Positions 1-7,046 of a stretch of DNA of 9,283 nt are shown one piece after another. A program made the position numbers and the translations under genes. Below the pieces are notes generated by a model. It worked only from the letters and a program-made list of their open reading frames with translations. It searched no databases and was not told the origin of the DNA. The DNA is from a bacterium. Its GTDB lineage: Bacteria > SZUA-79 > Acidulodesulfobacterales > Acidulodesulfobacteraceae. How positions within the stretch are numbered: position 1 is the first letter of the stretch; each line of letters opens with the position of its first letter. The stretch spans positions 1-9,283 of the forward strand of contig JAJZLA010000036.1 in assembly GCA_021803845.1 (NCBI GenBank), in the 5' to 3' direction.

Positions 1-1
1 G

Positions 2-313
2 CTTAATATTCACGAATCTACGGTATCTAGAGCGACGGCCAATAAATATTTAAGCACGCATATCGGCGTTTTCGAGCTGAAGGATTTTTTTACGGGAGCG
101 TCGTACGGGGCATCTTCTTCGGAAAACGTTATGACGAGGATAAAAGCTATTATAGATTCCGAAAATTCGTCGGGTAAAATTTTCAGGGACAACGAGATAA
201 CCGCTCTGCTTAAAAAACAGGGAATCACGATAGCCAGAAGGACTATTGCAAAATACAGGGAAATTATGAACATACCCCCGTCAAACATCAGAAGCAAGGG
301 AATAAAATTATAA
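2..313 (+). CDS. rpoN: RNA polymerase sigma-54 factor, C-terminal part (5' end outside window)
   Basis: This is the last 103 codons of sigma-54, the alternative sigma factor that directs RNA polymerase to -24/-12 promoters opened by AAA+ enhancer-binding proteins. The frame is open from base 2 to the TAA at 311-313. The first residues (LNIHESTVSRATANKYL) are the helix-turn-helix of the core-binding/DNA-binding region. They are followed by a GVFELKDFF segment typical of the family. The RpoN box, ARRTIAKYRE, which reads the -24 element, is at 233-262 and differs from the usual ARRTVAKYRE by one conservative change. The protein ends with NIPPSNIRSKGIKL, a normal C-terminus, so the gene is cut only by the window edge. 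No intrinsic terminator is visible after the stop; an inserted palindromic element begins about 40 bp downstream. Identity is very secure. Confidence 0.96.
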   Translation, partial: LNIHESTVSRATANKYLSTHIGVFELKDFFTGASYGASSSENVMTRIKAIIDSENSSGKIFRDNEITALLKKQGITIARRTIAKYREIMNIPPSNIRSKGIKL

Positions 314-354
314 TTATATAAAAATAATAACAAATTAAAATCGATTAATTAACT

Positions 355-521
355 GTCCAAAATTGCCGATAGAAAATTTTAATTCTGGATTCCTGCTTAC
401 GCAGGAATGACTTTGCAGGTTTTAAGTTCTTCACCCAACGGGTGTCATTCACGCGTAGGCGGGAATCCAGTGTTTATATAACTTTAATGCCATTTTAACG
501 GTTTTTATCGGCAATTTTGGG
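355..521. mobile_element. MITE-like non-coding palindromic element between rpoN and hpf
   Basis: A 15-bp sequence, CCAAAATTGCCGATA, at 357-371 is repeated exactly in inverted orientation at 506-520. The direct pentamer TAACT lies just outside both ends (350-354 and 522-526) and is a possible target-site duplication. This gives an element of about 167 bp with no credible coding frame. Inside it are two further inverted arms (385-411 and 444-470). Terminal inverted repeats plus a short direct repeat around a small non-coding body is the pattern of a MITE, a passenger moved by a transposase encoded elsewhere. I cannot name the parent IS family. The element fills nearly all of the rpoN-hpf gap and ends 10 bp before the hpf ribosome-binding site. 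The alternative is an old, non-mobile intergenic palindrome whose flanking pentamer match is chance. Confidence 0.7.
385..470. repeat. Pair of inverted REP-like palindromes inside the MITE-like element
   Basis: The arms 385-411 and 444-470 match in inverted orientation at 23 of 27 positions, both bounded by CTGGATTCC and GAATGAC. Each arm is itself a hairpin. In the left arm ATTCCTGC and GCAGGAAT (389-396, 401-408) pair perfectly around TTAC. In the right arm 447-454 and 459-466 pair with one mismatch around GTAG. A small third hairpin, CACCC-AAC-GGGTG, sits at 432-444. GGATTCC-type palindromes ending in GGAATGAC are, from general knowledge, common dispersed intergenic repeats in many bacterial genomes. 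As RNA the region can fold either as one long stem or as separate small hairpins, so it could affect rpoN-hpf read-through or mRNA stability. No U-tract follows, so it is not a standard terminator. Confidence 0.75.
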
Positions 522-545
522 TAACTAAAAAGGGAGAGTGAACAG

Positions 546-1070
546 ATGAACATTGCGGTTACTTTTAAGCATATCGATTCGAGCGACGCTATAAGAAAAT
601 ATGCCGAATCGAAGGTTTTGAAACTCGAAAAATATTTAAATAATATTCTGGAGGCCCACGTTACTTTAAGCATAGAACGCGTTGACCACAAAGAATCGGG
701 CGTTGCCCAGATTAAACTGTCGGCTAAAAACCTTAACGTTAACGCGGAGGAAAAATCCGCAGATATTTACAGCGCTATAGACCTCTTATTGGAAAAGGTG
801 GAGGCGCAGATTAAAAAACATAAAGAAAAGATAAGAAGAAAAGAACACGCAGAGGAAGGCGCAGGCGCAGCCGAGCCGGATGAGGACGTTTCCAATCTTG
901 AAGTAAAAGACGATTACGAAAGACAGCCTCTCAGCGTTAAAGAAGCTTTGCATAAATTAGAAAAAAGAAATAAAGATTTCATAATTTTTAAAGATAAAGA
1001 ATCTTCTAAAATATCTTTTATTTTTAGGGGAGAAGACGGGGGGTTTTCGTTAATTACGCCCGAATTGTAA
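546..1070 (+). CDS. hpf: Long-form ribosome hibernation-promoting factor
   Basis: The 174-aa protein is a ribosome-associated hibernation factor (HPF/YfiA family, long form). Residues 1 to about 100 form the N-terminal domain that binds the decoding channel of the 30S subunit and blocks mRNA and tRNA. Residues about 100-124 are a charged linker (AEEGAGAAEPDEDVS). Residues about 125-174 (PLSVKEALHKLEKRNKDFIIFKD...GGFSLITPEL) match the C-terminal domain that dimerises to hold two 70S ribosomes as a 100S particle. The length and the presence of this second domain separate it from short HPF and from RaiA/YfiA. The ATG at 546 is well placed after AGGGAG (531-536). It lies downstream of rpoN, as in many Proteobacteria, but a palindromic element now separates the two. 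rapZ follows after 6 nt, so the two are very probably co-transcribed. Confidence 0.95.
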   Translation: MNIAVTFKHIDSSDAIRKYAESKVLKLEKYLNNILEAHVTLSIERVDHKESGVAQIKLSAKNLNVNAEEKSADIYSAIDLLLEKVEAQIKKHKEKIRRKEHAEEGAGAAEPDEDVSNLEVKDDYERQPLSVKEALHKLEKRNKDFIIFKDKESSKISFIFRGEDGGFSLITPEL

Positions 1071-1076
1071 GAAAAT

Positions 1077-1940
1077 ATGGAAAAACCCAATATAATATTA
1101 GTCAGCGGGATTTCCGGTTCGGGGAAGTCGTCGGCGTTAAAAATTTTTGAAGACAAAGGTTTTTTTTGCGTAGATAATATGCCAATGCTTCTTTTGCCTA
1201 AATTTTTCGAATTAGGTTTGTCGGCGAGGCTGAAGAATATACTTTTTGTCGTCGATATAAGGGAAAAAAGTTTTTTAGGCGAGTTAGAAAATTATATTAA
1301 ATTTTTAAAACGCCGGTCGGGATTTTTTAAATTTATTTTTTTCGACGCAAGAGACGACATAGTCATAAGGAGATATTCCGAAACCCGAAGAAAGCATCCT
1401 TTATCGGGAAGCGACATATCCTCCGCGGTTAAAAAAGAGCGCAGGCTTCTTAAAAAAGCAAAAACGGCCGCAGATGCGGTTATAGACACTTCCGATATTA
1501 AAATCCACGAACTTGAGCATATCTTATCTTCGCATTTAGAAGGGCTTATATTTCCCGTTTCATTTTCCGTTAAAATAATTTCATTCGGTTTTAAATACGG
1601 TCTGCCGCTAGAGGCGGACACCGTTTTCGACGCAAGATTTCTTCCGAACCCATTTTTCGTAGAGCATTTAAAAGGTTTGACCGGCATCGATACCGAAATA
1701 GCCGATTATATGTTTTCTTTTAAAGAATCCAAAGAATTTATAAAACGTATAGCCGATTTTTTAGTTTTTACCCTGCCTCTTTACAGGAGGGAAAACAAAT
1801 CTTATTTTACCGCCGGAATAGGCTGTACCGGAGGCGTCCACAGGTCTGTTTTCGTAGTCGAAGAATTAAAAAAAAGGCTCGGTAGCATTAACGACGAATA
1901 CGGAATATCGTATTTGCACAGAGACATTCAAAAACAATAA
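1077..1940 (+). CDS. rapZ: RNase adapter / nucleotide-binding protein RapZ (YvcJ family)
   Basis: This 287-aa protein has the full RapZ architecture. An N-terminal P-loop domain carries Walker A GISGSGKS at residues 11-18, a Walker-B-like FIFFDA around residue 90 and the conserved SETRRKHPL after it. The C-terminal domain shows SFGFKYG (169-175), DARFLPNPF (185-193) and GCTGGVHRS (249-257), the family signatures. In E. coli RapZ binds the small RNA GlmZ and RNase E and senses glucosamine-6-phosphate, so controlling glmS. In Gram-positive relatives (YvcJ) it binds nucleotides; which role applies here cannot be read from sequence. The ATG lies 6 nt after the hpf stop with no clear Shine-Dalgarno sequence, so translation is probably coupled to hpf. 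The ptsN and hprK genes often found beside rapZ are not between hpf and rapZ. Length is normal. Confidence 0.95.
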   Translation: MEKPNIILVSGISGSGKSSALKIFEDKGFFCVDNMPMLLLPKFFELGLSARLKNILFVVDIREKSFLGELENYIKFLKRRSGFFKFIFFDARDDIVIRRYSETRRKHPLSGSDISSAVKKERRLLKKAKTAADAVIDTSDIKIHELEHILSSHLEGLIFPVSFSVKIISFGFKYGLPLEADTVFDARFLPNPFFVEHLKGLTGIDTEIADYMFSFKESKEFIKRIADFLVFTLPLYRRENKSYFTAGIGCTGGVHRSVFVVEELKKRLGSINDEYGISYLHRDIQKQ

Positions 1941-1945
1941 ATAAA

Positions 1946-1974
1946 TTGACCTTGAGGCGTATTTATTATATTAT
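1946..1974 (+). promoter_or_regulatory. Sigma-70-type promoter of metK-ahcY
   Basis: TTGACC at 1946-1951 and TATTAT at 1969-1974 are separated by exactly 17 bp, close to the sigma-70 consensus. The box begins 6 bp after the rapZ stop. Transcription would start near 1981, leaving a leader of about 40 nt before the metK ATG. The leader holds a good ribosome-binding site (AGGTGA, 2009-2014, 6 nt before the ATG) and is too short for a SAM riboswitch. Confidence 0.7.
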
Positions 1975-2020
1975 ATAACTAAATATATTTATTTTTCTAA
2001 TTTTTAAAAGGTGAATTATC

Positions 2021-3214
2021 ATGAACAATAAAAAATCTAGTTTTATTTTTACGTCCGAGTCGGTAACCGAAGGCCATCCTGATAAAATTTGCGATAAAAT
2101 ATCCGATTCTATCCTTGATGCTTTTATAGCGCAGGATAAATATTCCAAAGTCGCCCTTGAAACTATGGTGACGACCGGGCTTGTAGCCATTGCCGGCGAG
2201 GTTTCGTCCAACGGTTCGGTAAATTATCAGGATATAATAAGAAACGTTATAAAAGAAATAGGATACGACGATTCGTCAATAGGTTTCGATTATAAAAGCT
2301 GCGGGATAATAGCGGCCGTCGGTAAACAGTCTTCCGATATAAGAATGGGCGTCGAAAGGGAAAAAGACGAAGACCAGGGTGCTGGCGACCAGGGGCTGAT
2401 GTTCGGATACGCCACGTCGGAAACGGAAGATTTTATGCCTGCTCCTATATATTACGCACATAAATTAACGAAAAGACTTGCAGAGGTTAGAAAAACCGGC
2501 GTTCTGGATTTTATAAGACCGGACGGTAAATCCCAAGTTTCCGTCAGATACGTAAACGGCGAACCGGATAAAATTACTTCCATAGTTCTTTCCACCCAGC
2601 ATACGGAGTCGGTATCGCAGGAAAAACTTAAGGATGCCGTAATTTCCGAAGTTATAGGCAAGACTATACCTGCGGAACTTATGGATAAAGATACTAAATT
2701 TTTTATAAACCCTACGGGGCGTTTTGTCATAGGCGGCCCTAACGGCGACACCGGGCTTACCGGAAGAAAAATAATAGTCGATACATACGGTGGAATGGGC
2801 AGGCACGGCGGAGGAGCTTTTTCGGGAAAGGACCCTTCAAAAGTCGATAGAAGCGGTTCCTATATGGCAAGATTTATAGCTAAAAACGTGGTCGGCAGCG
2901 GCGTAGCTAAAAAATGCGAAGTTCAGGTAGCATACGCCATAGGCGTCGCCGAACCGGTTTCTGTTATGGCAAATACTTTCGGTACGGGAATTTATCCCGA
3001 CGAAGCTATTTCGCTGGCTATTTGTAAAGTTTTTAGTTTAAAGCCTTATAACATCGTTAAAACCCTTGACCTTTTAAGGCCTATTTATGCTAAGACATCC
3101 AACTACGGACACTTCGGAAGATTCGACGACGATTTCGTATGGGAAAAACTTAATAAAATCGAAGAAATCAAGAAAGAGGCTCAGAGCTTAAGCAAAACTA
3201 AAGAATTCGTATAA
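2021..3214 (+). CDS. metK: S-adenosylmethionine synthetase (methionine adenosyltransferase)
   Basis: MetK makes S-adenosylmethionine from methionine and ATP, releasing phosphate and pyrophosphate, in the cytoplasm. The 397-aa length is normal for the bacterial enzyme. Visible signatures include [15 protein letters not shown] at residues 11-25, with the active-site His19. The GAGDQG hexapeptide is at 120-125 and is followed by [10 protein letters not shown]. The glycine-rich phosphate-binding loop GGGAFSGKD is at 263-271 and is followed by [14 protein letters not shown]. All three structural repeats of the family appear intact. The start is fixed by AGGTGA at 2009-2014 and by the promoter just upstream. 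ahcY follows 46 bp later, so the pair supplies SAM and removes the S-adenosylhomocysteine produced by methyltransferases. Confidence 0.98.
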   Translation: MNNKKSSFIFTSESVTEGHPDKICDKISDSILDAFIAQDKYSKVALETMVTTGLVAIAGEVSSNGSVNYQDIIRNVIKEIGYDDSSIGFDYKSCGIIAAVGKQSSDIRMGVEREKDEDQGAGDQGLMFGYATSETEDFMPAPIYYAHKLTKRLAEVRKTGVLDFIRPDGKSQVSVRYVNGEPDKITSIVLSTQHTESVSQEKLKDAVISEVIGKTIPAELMDKDTKFFINPTGRFVIGGPNGDTGLTGRKIIVDTYGGMGRHGGGAFSGKDPSKVDRSGSYMARFIAKNVVGSGVAKKCEVQVAYAIGVAEPVSVMANTFGTGIYPDEAISLAICKVFSLKPYNIVKTLDLLRPIYAKTSNYGHFGRFDDDFVWEKLNKIEEIKKEAQSLSKTKEFV

Positions 3215-3260
3215 AAGTTCGACTATATTAATTTATATAATAATAAATCTGGAGATTTAA

Positions 3261-4511
3261 ATGGCGGATATAAAAGACGTTAAACTTGCAAAACAGGGCA
3301 AAGAAAGAATTTTATGGGCGGAACAGGATATGCCCGTTTTGGGATTAATAAAAGGGCAGTTTGCCGAAAAAAAACCTTTTAAAGGTTTAAATATGGGGCT
3401 ATGTCTTCATGTAACGGCCGAAACGGCAAACCTTGCTAGAACTCTTAACGAAGGCGGGGCGAACGTATATCTGTGCGCTTCCAATCCGCTTTCGACACAG
3501 GACGATGTAGCCGCCTCCCTTACAAAGGATTTCGGAATCGACGTTTACGCCATAAAAGGGGAAGATTCCGATACCTATTATAAACACATAGAAAGCATAC
3601 TCAGCCATGAGCCTAACGTTACCCTCGACGACGGCGCCGACCTAATATCGGTAATACATAAGAAGCATAAAAAATTAATTAAAAATATTAAGGCGTCTAT
3701 GGAGGAAACGACTACCGGCGTAATAAGGCTTCGCTCTATGCAGGCGGCCGGAGAACTCAAGATACCCGTTATAGCGGTTAACGACGCCGACGCCAAGCAT
3801 CTTTTCGACAACAGGTACGGCACGGGTCAATCTACTATCGACGGAATAATAAGAGCTACGGATATGCTTCTAGCGGGCAAAAATTTCGTGGTTATGGGTT
3901 ACGGATGGTGCGGCAAGGGACTTGCATCGAGAGCAAGAGGCATAGGTTCCAACGTCATAGTTACCGAAATCGACCCCGTCAAGGCTTTAGAAGCCGTAAT
4001 GGACGGATTCAGGGTTATGAAAGGAACTGATGCGGCAAAAATAGGCGATATTTTTTGCACGGTTACCGGCGATATTAACGTTATCGACGTCGAACATTTC
4101 GAGAACATGAAAGACGGCGCGATAGTTTCCAACTCCGGACATTTCGACGTAGAAATAAACATAAAAAAGCTGAAAAAAATGGCAAAAAAAGTTAGAACCG
4201 TCAAAGATTTCGTCGAAGAATATACTTTGGAAGACGGCAAAAGAATATATCTCCTTGCCGAAGGCAGGCTCATAAACCTTGCAAGCGCGCACGGGCATCC
4301 CGCAAGCGTTATGGATATGAGTTTTTCCGTCCAGGCTCTTTCGGCGGAGTTTGCCGTTTTAGGGAAGACTATGTCGCCCGGGGTTTACAACGTTCCTAAA
4401 GAAATAGACGAGCGAATCGCTTCCTTAAAACTTAAGTCGATGGATATTGAAATAGATACCCTTACCGAAGAACAGATAAACTATTTAAAATCGTGGCAGG
4501 AAGGAACGTAG
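3261..4511 (+). CDS. ahcY: S-adenosyl-L-homocysteine hydrolase, archaeal/cyanobacterial-type
   Basis: The enzyme reversibly splits S-adenosylhomocysteine into adenosine and homocysteine using tightly bound NAD, relieving product inhibition of methyltransferases. The 416-aa protein shows HVTAET at residues 50-55, whose Thr52 and Glu54 correspond to adenine-contacting residues of canonical enzymes. Further along are [11 protein letters not shown] (75-85), EETTTG (148-153), [18 protein letters not shown] (174-191, with the likely catalytic Lys179 and Asp183), the NAD loop GYGWCGKG (213-220) with Glu236 after it, and AHGHP (343-347). DNRYGTGQS and the ending [16 protein letters not shown] belong to the shorter archaeal/cyanobacterial-type subgroup. 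That subgroup lacks the C-terminal Lys/Tyr NAD-binding tail of the mammalian enzyme. GGAGA at 3251-3255 supports the ATG. It is probably transcribed with metK; no separate promoter is convincing in the 46-bp gap. Confidence 0.96.
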   Translation: MADIKDVKLAKQGKERILWAEQDMPVLGLIKGQFAEKKPFKGLNMGLCLHVTAETANLARTLNEGGANVYLCASNPLSTQDDVAASLTKDFGIDVYAIKGEDSDTYYKHIESILSHEPNVTLDDGADLISVIHKKHKKLIKNIKASMEETTTGVIRLRSMQAAGELKIPVIAVNDADAKHLFDNRYGTGQSTIDGIIRATDMLLAGKNFVVMGYGWCGKGLASRARGIGSNVIVTEIDPVKALEAVMDGFRVMKGTDAAKIGDIFCTVTGDINVIDVEHFENMKDGAIVSNSGHFDVEINIKKLKKMAKKVRTVKDFVEEYTLEDGKRIYLLAEGRLINLASAHGHPASVMDMSFSVQALSAEFAVLGKTMSPGVYNVPKEIDERIASLKLKSMDIEIDTLTEEQINYLKSWQEGT

Positions 4512-4525
4512 GACGGGACTGGCGG

Positions 4526-5299
4526 TTAATCTTTATTAATGTCGTAAATATATTTAATCCCTTTAAGCGTACAGTGTTCGTCAAGGATTTTTTCTGCATT
4601 TACGTCTATATCGTCGAATACGAGGCTTGATTGTCCGCCGGTAAAAATTACGCTCAAATTTTCCGCGCCGCAGATATTGTAAAAATCGCAGATATTATCT
4701 ATAAACCCTTTTATTAAAAACAAAACCCCGTTAAATATTCCGGACAGTATTGCCGATTCGGTATTTGTTCCTATGAGAGTTTTCGGTTTGGCTATTTTAA
4801 TCAAAGGAAGTTTTTCGGTAGATTCATAAAGACTGTCCGCAAGAGCCGACAAGCCGGGGTAGATAATTCCGCCTAAAAAGTCCCCGTTTTTATTGACGAT
4901 GTCTATCGTTAAAGCCGTTCCTAAATCGACCACTATTTTAAATTTACGGTTTGAAAAATGGGCGCAACTGACGTTTGCTATTCTGTCGGTACCTATTTTT
5001 CCGCTGTTTTCTATGCATATTCTAACATTAAGTTTTGCATCCGGAGAAATAAAGAACGTTTCCAATTTTGCTTTGGCAAAGAATTCTTTGTATAACGGAT
5101 TGGCGGAAGGCGCCACGGACGAAACGGAAACGGCCTTTAAGTCTTTTAAGGAGATGTTTTTGGACAGGAATTTCTTTAAATCCTGCAGGGACGAAATTTT
5201 TGCGGTATCTATCCTGAAAGTTTTAATTATATCGTAGCCGTTCTCTTCAAACAACCCGAAAGAAGAAGACGAGTTGCCTATATCGCACGATAATATCAT
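4526..5299 (-). CDS. coaX: Type III pantothenate kinase
   Basis: CoaX phosphorylates pantothenate, the first step of coenzyme A synthesis. The type III enzyme belongs to the ASKHA fold and is unrelated to CoaA. The 257-aa product has DIGNS at residues 6-10 (phosphate loop), SSVAPS at 60-65, GTDR at 103-106 (substrate binding), DLGTALTIDIV at 125-135 with the catalytic Asp, GGIIYPGL at 143-150 and a late FTGG at 219-222. Length and motif order are normal. The ATG at 5299 begins exactly at the conserved MILSCDIGN. There is no recognisable Shine-Dalgarno sequence in the A+T-rich 19-nt gap after birA, so reinitiation or coupling from birA is likely. It is the last gene of the nadC-birA-coaX group and converges on ahcY with a 14-bp gap. 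Related Baf-like proteins also fall in this family. Confidence 0.95.
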   Translation of the reverse strand: MILSCDIGNSSSSFGLFEENGYDIIKTFRIDTAKISSLQDLKKFLSKNISLKDLKAVSVSSVAPSANPLYKEFFAKAKLETFFISPDAKLNVRICIENSGKIGTDRIANVSCAHFSNRKFKIVVDLGTALTIDIVNKNGDFLGGIIYPGLSALADSLYESTEKLPLIKIAKPKTLIGTNTESAILSGIFNGVLFLIKGFIDNICDFYNICGAENLSVIFTGGQSSLVFDDIDVNAEKILDEHCTLKGIKYIYDINKD

Positions 5300-5318
5300 A
5301 AAATAAGTAAATTAAAAT

Positions 5319-6131
5319 TTAAAAGTATATTTCGCCGGAGATAATCTTTTCCAGTTCGTTTTCGCCCGTTTTTAAAAGAAGAGCTCCTTTGGAATCTATG
5401 CCTACGACCTGCCCTTCAACCTTTCTATTCTCGACGTTTATCGAGATAACCTTACCCATCATTCCGAAGTATTTTTGATAATAGCCGAGAACGGAAGACA
5501 ATCCCGTAGATAAAAACATTTCATAGTATTTATCGAATTTATTTAAAATAGAAGCTATCAGCCTGTTTCTGTCGATGAGGGAGCTTGAACCGTTTGTTTT
5601 TTCCGATTCTATTAACAGCGAGGTTGCGATATTTTTTATATTACCGTCCATATATTTTTCCGGCATATTTACGTTCATTCCTATGCCAACCACCATATAT
5701 TCTATCGACATATTCTGCGTGCTCATTTCAGTCAATATTCCTGAAACTTTTTTAGAACCTATGAGAATGTCGTTGGGCCATTTAATCTGAGGCTTGAGGG
5801 ATGCGACTTCGGATATTGCGTCCGCTACCGATACCGCGGCTAAAATCGTCATTCCCTGGGCTGTTTCCGGAGTAAATTTAGGCCTTAATATTATAGACAT
5901 ATAAATATTGCATCCGCATGGGGATGTCCAGAATTTTCCGTTTCTGCCCCTTCCTTTTTCCTGATAATCCGCAATAACCACGCTTCCGTTTTTTACGCCT
6001 TTAGCGGCGAGGTTTCTGGCGAGAGTGTTTGTAGAATCGACTTTTTCTTCATAGTACAAGTTTTTTCCAGCAAAAGACCCCTTCAGCATTTTTTTAATTT
6101 CGAATATATCTATATAATTTATTTGTTCCAT
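5319..6131 (-). CDS. birA: Biotin-[acetyl-CoA-carboxylase] ligase, monofunctional
   Basis: This 270-aa enzyme activates biotin with ATP and attaches it to the lysine of biotin carboxyl carrier proteins. Signatures are the biotin/AMP loop GRGRNGKFW at residues 60-68, then CGCNIYMSIILRP, then KWPNDILIGSKKVSGILTE at 117-135, and GIGMNVN at 149-155. A small C-terminal beta-barrel domain (about 220-270, VISINVENRKVEGQVVGIDSKGALLLK) is present. Unlike E. coli BirA it has no N-terminal winged-helix DNA-binding domain; only about 25 residues precede the catalytic core. It should therefore act as a ligase and not as a biotin-operon repressor. The start is supported by AAGAGG (complement of 6139-6144), 7 nt before the ATG. 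A 53-bp gap separates it from nadC, and coaX follows 19 bp later. Confidence 0.95.
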   Translation of the reverse strand: MEQINYIDIFEIKKMLKGSFAGKNLYYEEKVDSTNTLARNLAAKGVKNGSVVIADYQEKGRGRNGKFWTSPCGCNIYMSIILRPKFTPETAQGMTILAAVSVADAISEVASLKPQIKWPNDILIGSKKVSGILTEMSTQNMSIEYMVVGIGMNVNMPEKYMDGNIKNIATSLLIESEKTNGSSSLIDRNRLIASILNKFDKYYEMFLSTGLSSVLGYYQKYFGMMGKVISINVENRKVEGQVVGIDSKGALLLKTGENELEKIISGEIYF

Positions 6132-6184
6132 TTTTCGGCCTCTTAATTTATTATTATATACTATATGCCATTTTTTTTCTTATT

Positions 6185-7036
6185 TTACTTGGCGAAATTT
6201 AAAGAAAAATCGGCGGGAATTACGGAATTGGTAAGCGACCCCATAGAAATATAATCGACCTCTGTTTCCGCGGCAATTTTTCTTAAATTATCTATAGTTA
6301 TATTGCCGGATGCTTCCGTGACGGCTTTTCCGCCTATTATTACAACGGCTTTTTTCATTGTTTTTATATCCATATTGTCCAGCATTATGACGTCCGCTTT
6401 TGCTTCCAATGCAGATTTGACTTCATCTAAAGTCGCGGTTTCTATCTCAATTTTTAAATTTAAACCGGAATAGTGTTTTCTTACCGATTCCATCGCTTTT
6501 TTTATTCCGCCCGCAAGTTTAATATGATTGTCCTTTATGAGTATTCCCGATGAAAGGTCGAATCTGTGGTTTTCTCCTCCGCCCGTTTTGACGGCATATT
6601 TTTGGAGCAGTCTTAATCCAGGAATAGTCTTTCTCGTGTCTAAAATTTTTGTTTTCAGGCCATCTAGTTCTTTAGACGCGATATTAGATATCGTTGCGAT
6701 GCCCGACAGGTGCTGGAGGAAATTAAGCGCGGTCCTTTCTCCGTAAAGTATGGCGCTCGCTTTAGCTTCGAGAGATATTATCTTCTGCGATTTAACCGCT
6801 CTGTCCCCTTCGCCGCACAAAAAATCTATTTTAAAATTATTTTTTGTAATTATGTCGAACACAGAGGAAAATATCTGCAGTCCGCACACTACGGCATCTT
6901 TTTTTGCGGTAACCTCGCAACGCATAACCGGGTCGCCGTCTAAAGTTACGGCATCCGTGGTTATATCGCCGCCTTTGATATCTTCATTCAAAGCCGCATA
7001 TATAAGAGGTTTTACCTGAAGTTCGAAAATACGCAT
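6185..7036 (-). CDS. nadC: Nicotinate-nucleotide pyrophosphorylase (quinolinate phosphoribosyltransferase)
   Basis: NadC converts quinolinate and PRPP to nicotinate mononucleotide with release of CO2 and pyrophosphate, the entry into NAD from the de novo pathway. The 283-aa length is normal. Motifs in order are EDIKGGDITT (residues 18-27), ERTALNFLQHLSGIAT (100-115), DTRKTIPGLR (133-142), GGGENHRFDLSSGILIKDNHI (152-172, the basic quinolinate/PRPP site), EIETATLDE (197-205), MLDNM (218-222), EASGNI and the closing DYISMGSLTNS. No key residue seems lost. The ATG lies 10 nt after the stop of the pseudo-receiver gene and has no strong Shine-Dalgarno sequence, which suggests coupled translation and one transcript. 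nadA and nadB are not in the window. birA and coaX follow, making a small cofactor cluster. Confidence 0.97.
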   Translation of the reverse strand: MRIFELQVKPLIYAALNEDIKGGDITTDAVTLDGDPVMRCEVTAKKDAVVCGLQIFSSVFDIITKNNFKIDFLCGEGDRAVKSQKIISLEAKASAILYGERTALNFLQHLSGIATISNIASKELDGLKTKILDTRKTIPGLRLLQKYAVKTGGGENHRFDLSSGILIKDNHIKLAGGIKKAMESVRKHYSGLNLKIEIETATLDEVKSALEAKADVIMLDNMDIKTMKKAVVIIGGKAVTEASGNITIDNLRKIAAETEVDYISMGSLTNSVIPADFSLNFAK

Positions 7037-7046
7037 ATCTTAACCG

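Noticed and set aside
385..470. CRISPR-like repeats
   Set aside because: There are only two related units, they are inverted and not direct, and they lie inside an element with terminal inverted repeats.
449..691. 80-codon minus-strand open frame across the palindromic element and the start of hpf
   Set aside because: It runs antisense through hpf, has no family-like motifs, and part of it is the non-coding element.
1292..1687. 131-codon minus-strand open frame inside rapZ
   Set aside because: It is wholly antisense to a well-supported gene with all its motifs, and the translation is Ser/Lys-rich with no recognisable domain.
1941..2020. SAM riboswitch upstream of metK
   Set aside because: The predicted leader is only about 40 nt, very A+T-rich and without paired G+C helices, so there is no room for any known SAM riboswitch class.
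3899..4273. 124-codon minus-strand open frame inside ahcY
   Set aside because: It is antisense to strongly conserved AhcY sequence, and its serine- and proline-rich translation is typical of a shadow frame.
6153..6184. Intrinsic terminator or internal promoter in the nadC-birA gap
   Set aside because: There is a T-run on the plus strand and a TATAAT on the minus strand (6158-6153), but no hairpin for the former and no acceptable -35 for the latter, so both look like A+T-rich background.
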